Of a DNA stretch of 64,000 bases, positions 60,687-64,000 are shown piece after piece (position 1 is the stretch's first letter; every line of letters starts with the position of its first letter). The DNA comes from Emticicia sp037153985 (GTDB lineage Bacteria; Bacteroidota; Bacteroidia; Cytophagales; Spirosomataceae). The DNA lies in NCBI RefSeq assembly GCF_037153985.1, contig NZ_JBBAYI010000015.1, forward strand, positions 49,297-113,296, in the 5' to 3' direction. Position numbers and translations under genes: made by a program. The notes beneath the pieces are model-generated. The model was not told where the DNA came from. It saw nothing but the letters and a program-made list of their open reading frames with translations, and did not search any database.

Positions 60687-61565
60687 TTAAACTTCTTTCA
60701 AACTAACTTGTTCGAAAGTACTTCGCATTACATTTGGTATTAAATCGCGAATTAAATTGTTATTGAGATAGCGAGCATTTAAAAAATAAATGATGTTATT
60801 TATTGTCAAAGGAAAAACTGCTTGGTTATCTAATAAATCATTTAAGAGAGTATTACGATTGAATTTAAAGACCTTTTTTACTAAATCATGTTCTTTTTGA
60901 AATAAATTTGTAATTTCTGATGAGAGTGGAACACTACTATCTATACGCATACGAAGCTTTGTTCGTAACATAGCATCCCAATTCTTGGCCTTATAATGTC
61001 TATGGGATAACGTATCAAATAAAGCTAGCATTGACCAGTCATTTGTTTCTAGTGAAGCTAAAATACCATTTAATATTCTCCCAAGATCGTCATGACTTTC
61101 CCAGTGGTTTTTATGTTTATATCTAAGATCATGTTCTACTTCATGCCATCCCTCTGAAAGAACCGTTCTTAATTGAAGTTCAAAAGTATCATCAATGCGA
61201 TTATCTTTAACAGACTCTTTAAATTCAACTTTAAATGCTTCAGGAATTTGAAAAACATAATTTATTCTAGTAGGCTTAAATTCTGTTTGACTTTTTTTGT
61301 CAATAGCTTCGTCTATTTTTTTATATCGGGAAAGCATTTTATTGCTTACTATCTGAAGATCGTCTACGAAATATAAGTTTATCCGTAAGCCAATTAAATC
61401 ACGAAGATATGTTGTATGTCCATCGTACTGCTTATTTTCTATTTTCAATTTAATTGAGCTTTCTGATTTACATCGATGAAATATTCTATGCATTATTCCT
61501 GCTTTACTTATTTCTGTACTGATTTCTTCAACTAAATGTTTGGCAATTCTTTCTAAATTAATCAT
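60687..61565 (-). CDS. RelA/SpoT synthetase-domain protein
   Basis: 292 residues of the RelA_SpoT fold. Visible are the ATP-side RCKSESSIKLKI (residues 31-42), RDLIGLRINLYFVDD (55-69, the core Asp and Arg) and ELQLRTVLSEGWHEVEHDLRYK (129-150, catalytic Glu and the His/Lys cluster). The guanosine-stacking GYxSxH motif is replaced by TRINYVFQI (99-107), so the acceptor may differ from GTP/GDP. There is no hydrolase (HD) domain, TGS or ACT domain. A helical C-terminal half (160-292) is not recognised. It starts 4 bp after the NACHT gene in the same operon and is probably its effector (inference). Confidence 0.85.
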   Translation of the reverse strand: MINLERIAKHLVEEISTEISKAGIMHRIFHRCKSESSIKLKIENKQYDGHTTYLRDLIGLRINLYFVDDLQIVSNKMLSRYKKIDEAIDKKSQTEFKPTRINYVFQIPEAFKVEFKESVKDNRIDDTFELQLRTVLSEGWHEVEHDLRYKHKNHWESHDDLGRILNGILASLETNDWSMLALFDTLSHRHYKAKNWDAMLRTKLRMRIDSSVPLSSEITNLFQKEHDLVKKVFKFNRNTLLNDLLDNQAVFPLTINNIIYFLNARYLNNNLIRDLIPNVMRSTFEQVSLKEV

Positions 61566-61569
61566 TTAT

Positions 61570-63675
61570 TTATTGAACTAATTTTCTTATATCATCAATT
61601 TTATTCATTTGAAACTGAACTTCACTACCTTTTATTTTGATTAACCCTCTACTTTCAAGTGATTGTAGTGCAATACTTACTCTTCTATAACTTGCATTAT
61701 GTACCTTTCGAATAATTGCACTTATATAATGCTTTCTATGCATTTGAAACTCCCAAAGTAAATCTAAGATATCTCTTTCTAATTCATCAATCAAGGTTTG
61801 GCTTTCCTGAAGATAATTATCTTCATCTTTTAAAATTAAACAATCATATTGAGAACATTGAATTACAACAATCTCTGGATGGTTATTAAATTGATCTTCT
61901 TGTGGAATACATTTGCATCTGTGGAATTGACAACTGATAAAACTTATTCCCTGAAGCTTTGTAAGGTCGAAATAGCAATTCTTAAAAGTACAATTAATAA
62001 AGACAGATTCTTTGATTACATTATGAGAAAAATCTGTAGCAATAAAACTTATTTCTTTTATCGTAAGTCCTGTATAATTTGATTTAGTTTGATTAAGTAG
62101 AACAACATCGAAAATAAAGAGAGAATAATCACTAAATCTTGTATAAACTTGATTAATTCTTTGCCATAGTAATAGCCTTTTTTCTTCACTTTGAACTTTA
62201 TATGCGGTAACTGCTAGTTCAATCATGTAAGCGGAATATGAAGTATGAGTTAAACTTGAATCTATATCATTTATAATTTCTCCAATAAATACACCTAATA
62301 CAAAATCATTAATGAAGCCTATTTTATTTCCGTCACTTCCTTTGCGATCTAATAATGCATGATTAGCTAGAATATCGACTAAATTGTCAATCGTTGGCTT
62401 TTCTGGATATAATAGACGGGTACTTTCTAGGAGTTTTATATTTTGATCTTTAATAATTTCTTTGAAAAATTCTTTCTTTTCTGAAGTGCTATCCAACTCT
62501 AATAATAACCTTACTACATTTTTGAATATAATTAATTGTGTTTCAGGAGTTGCTAAGAGATTCTGACGATCTTTCTCTCTTTCCAACATTCTTTGAAAAT
62601 ATTGGTCAACCAAATTTTGTCCATTTGAAATTACAGAATTATAATCTTCGAAATTTAAGCTTTTTAAATAAGCTAACATGACCGGATTAGCTAAGTGATG
62701 CAGCGCCATATTATGATTTTCTAAGATTTGAAACCTTTCTTGTCCTAACCAATCCTTTATACTAGGTTCTTTTATAGCTATTCTTATTATTTCAAATTTA
62801 TTTCCCCATTTGTTAATCCATTGCTCAAATTCATAATCATTAAAAATTGCTGTCTTTCTTGTTGTTAAAACAATTTTGGCTTTATCAATAAGCAATTCTC
62901 CAATAGTATTAAGCATAGGTTCTATTTCTTCAATGGAAGATATGTCTGCTTCAAGATTAACTTTATCTAGTAGCTCATCAAATCCATCAATTATTAGAGG
63001 TACCCTGCCTTTTTGTATTTCTTTAATGACTAATTCTGAATTTAAAGTAGGGAATTCCTTATCAATTACATCAAGCAAAATATAACGAAATATATTTGCT
63101 CCGCGATTACGAGCAAGCTCTGTAAGAATAGGGCTTAAAATAGAATCACTCTGAATTAAAGAATCAAGTATTTCATATGCGGTACTTGTTTTGCCGTAAC
63201 CTGCTGCTGCTTCAATTATAATTAAATGAGCTTTGTCTTCCTTAATTATAACATCGGTTACTAATTCTATAAGTCTGCCTTCTCTTTCAGTATTATATAT
63301 TTCAAAAGGGGATGTGATATATTTATATCTGCTGCCTAGTAAATTATTTGTTTGTTTTTTAACAAACTCTTGGTATTTACGATTTAATCTTGCGATAGTT
63401 GAATCAAAAGAAAAAAAGCTTCTAAACAATTCTATTTCTGCCTCTTCTTCATCCTTTATATATCTAATAGTTGTTGCAAAGCCACTATCTGAATATTCTG
63501 TTTTAAGACGATTTATCTCTTTTAAAATTTGCTCATTTGAAATTAGTGGAACGATATCCACACCAAAATAACGTCCTTGCTTATATGAAAAAACTGCTAT
63601 CTCGCTGGTTGAATGTTCTTCTACTTCAAATCCATAAGATTTATAAATTTTAATTAAGTTATTTACATTAATCAT
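61570..63675 (-). CDS. NACHT-type STAND NTPase with pentapeptide-like repeats and winged helix
   Basis: 701 residues. N-terminal ~125 residues form an unrecognised domain (KSYGFEVEEHSTSEIAVFSY, FRSFFSFDSTIARLNRKYQEFV). Walker A EAAAGYGKTSTA (155-166), Walker B VPLIIDGFDELLD (225-237; the DGFDEL form is the NACHT hallmark), then a sensor-like AKIVLTTRKTAIF (residues ~262-274). A helical region follows, then pentapeptide-like FSHNVIKESVFINCTFKNCYFDL (about 550-580). A C-terminal winged-helix-like end (650-700, SYRRVSIALQSLESRGLIKIKG) is present. Such proteins sense phage molecules and switch on effectors. Probably a sensor for the RelA/SpoT protein downstream. Confidence 0.85.
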   Translation of the reverse strand: MINVNNLIKIYKSYGFEVEEHSTSEIAVFSYKQGRYFGVDIVPLISNEQILKEINRLKTEYSDSGFATTIRYIKDEEEAEIELFRSFFSFDSTIARLNRKYQEFVKKQTNNLLGSRYKYITSPFEIYNTEREGRLIELVTDVIIKEDKAHLIIIEAAAGYGKTSTAYEILDSLIQSDSILSPILTELARNRGANIFRYILLDVIDKEFPTLNSELVIKEIQKGRVPLIIDGFDELLDKVNLEADISSIEEIEPMLNTIGELLIDKAKIVLTTRKTAIFNDYEFEQWINKWGNKFEIIRIAIKEPSIKDWLGQERFQILENHNMALHHLANPVMLAYLKSLNFEDYNSVISNGQNLVDQYFQRMLEREKDRQNLLATPETQLIIFKNVVRLLLELDSTSEKKEFFKEIIKDQNIKLLESTRLLYPEKPTIDNLVDILANHALLDRKGSDGNKIGFINDFVLGVFIGEIINDIDSSLTHTSYSAYMIELAVTAYKVQSEEKRLLLWQRINQVYTRFSDYSLFIFDVVLLNQTKSNYTGLTIKEISFIATDFSHNVIKESVFINCTFKNCYFDLTKLQGISFISCQFHRCKCIPQEDQFNNHPEIVVIQCSQYDCLILKDEDNYLQESQTLIDELERDILDLLWEFQMHRKHYISAIIRKVHNASYRRVSIALQSLESRGLIKIKGSEVQFQMNKIDDIRKLVQ

Positions 63676-64000
63676 TATAGTTATTTAAAAGAAATTAGTT
63701 TAAAGATTACACAACAATTGTATTTTTACGAGGTCGTAAGTATATATTATTGTTGATTAAAACCTTTCTGAATTTTAGATTAATCTCTACAAAGAAACTT
63801 ATAAACTTTATCTACGGTGATCTATATAATTTCCTTTTTATATCGACAATTTGTTAAAATTATCATTTTTGTTTTACAAAATGATACATTAAATTTATAA
63901 ATTTATTATTGGGTATATGCTGAACAATTTAAAAATAATGTGAATAATGGGTTAAAACATCCAAAAAAGTAAAGCAGTAGCAATAGAACCCCAGATATGA
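63676..64000. other. AT-rich leader of the NACHT operon
   Basis: About 325 bases with no gene. I see no good TAnnTTTG promoter on the minus strand. The window ends inside the island, so its right border, where the whole tRNA-Leu is expected, is not visible. Confidence 0.5.

Noticed and set aside
1..64000. CRISPR arrays and rRNA genes
   Set aside because: No regularly spaced repeats of 25-40 bp and no rRNA sequence are visible anywhere in the window.

Overview
The window looks like a chromosome segment of a low-GC Bacteroidota, most probably a Cytophagales-type environmental bacterium (Emticicia/Runella-like; inference). Signs of this are promoters of the type TTG-N20-TAnnTTTG (seen before rpsU and several other genes), start sites that almost all lack a Shine-Dalgarno sequence, a TonB receptor next to a surface beta-propeller lipoprotein, DUF4159/MoxR/DUF58/BatA clusters, and ISAon1-type transposon remains.

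Layout. 0.5-17.4 kb is core housekeeping: phosphopantetheinyl transferase, SirB1-like protein, galE and rfbB nucleotide-sugar genes, a BASS transporter, XerC-like recombinase, rpsU, Ppx/GppA, an SDR with a GH63-like glucosidase, an Nfu protein, rpmA/rplU, and assorted membrane proteins and hydrolases. 17.5-20.8 kb is a cobalamin riboswitch driving btuB and a BtuG-like propeller lipoprotein. 20.8-22.2 kb is a small metal-type locus (DUF3299-like protein diverging from a MerC-like protein and a His-rich lipoprotein). 22.2-36.3 kb is a long minus-strand block: two TldD/TldE pairs (the TldDs with Tat signals), then DUF4159, MoxR, DUF58, BatA-like and DUF4175 genes. 36.8-38.7 kb is a DpnII/MboI-type restriction-modification pair whose endonuclease is broken by a 20-bp tandem duplication. 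38.8-58 kb holds gcvP, two Tat-exported sugar isomerase-like proteins, a redox/stress group (TrxB-like, MdaB-like, DJ-1/PfpI, Crp), a lytic transglycosylase, a TetX-like monooxygenase with an AraC regulator, and a patatin phospholipase with unknown neighbours. 58.0-64 kb is accessory DNA: truncated XRE, Rhs and SUKH-immunity fragments, an IS remnant, a partial tRNA-Leu(UAA) serving as an attachment site, a tyrosine integrase, and a two-gene operon of a NACHT-type STAND NTPase and a RelA/SpoT-type nucleotide pyrophosphotransferase.

Main signals. (1) The NACHT + RelA/SpoT pair on an integrase-borne island is the best candidate for an undescribed defence or abortive-infection system. (2) A 15-bp 7-1-7 palindrome (TGCAACA-A-TGTTGCA type) occurs four times and overlaps the -33 element of Bacteroidota promoters with the same 20-bp spacing. 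It controls the metal-type locus, a TrxB-like oxidoreductase and an otherwise unexplained ~95-nt RNA ending in a strong terminator, so it looks like a Fur/Zur-family regulon with a small RNA. (3) Reading every line by eye, I find only four GATC sites in the first ~58.5 kb but 13 in the last ~5.4 kb. This fits long exposure to a GATC restriction enzyme and later arrival of the terminal island. (4) rpsU alone carries a perfect extended Shine-Dalgarno, matching the idea of bS21 autoregulation in this phylum.
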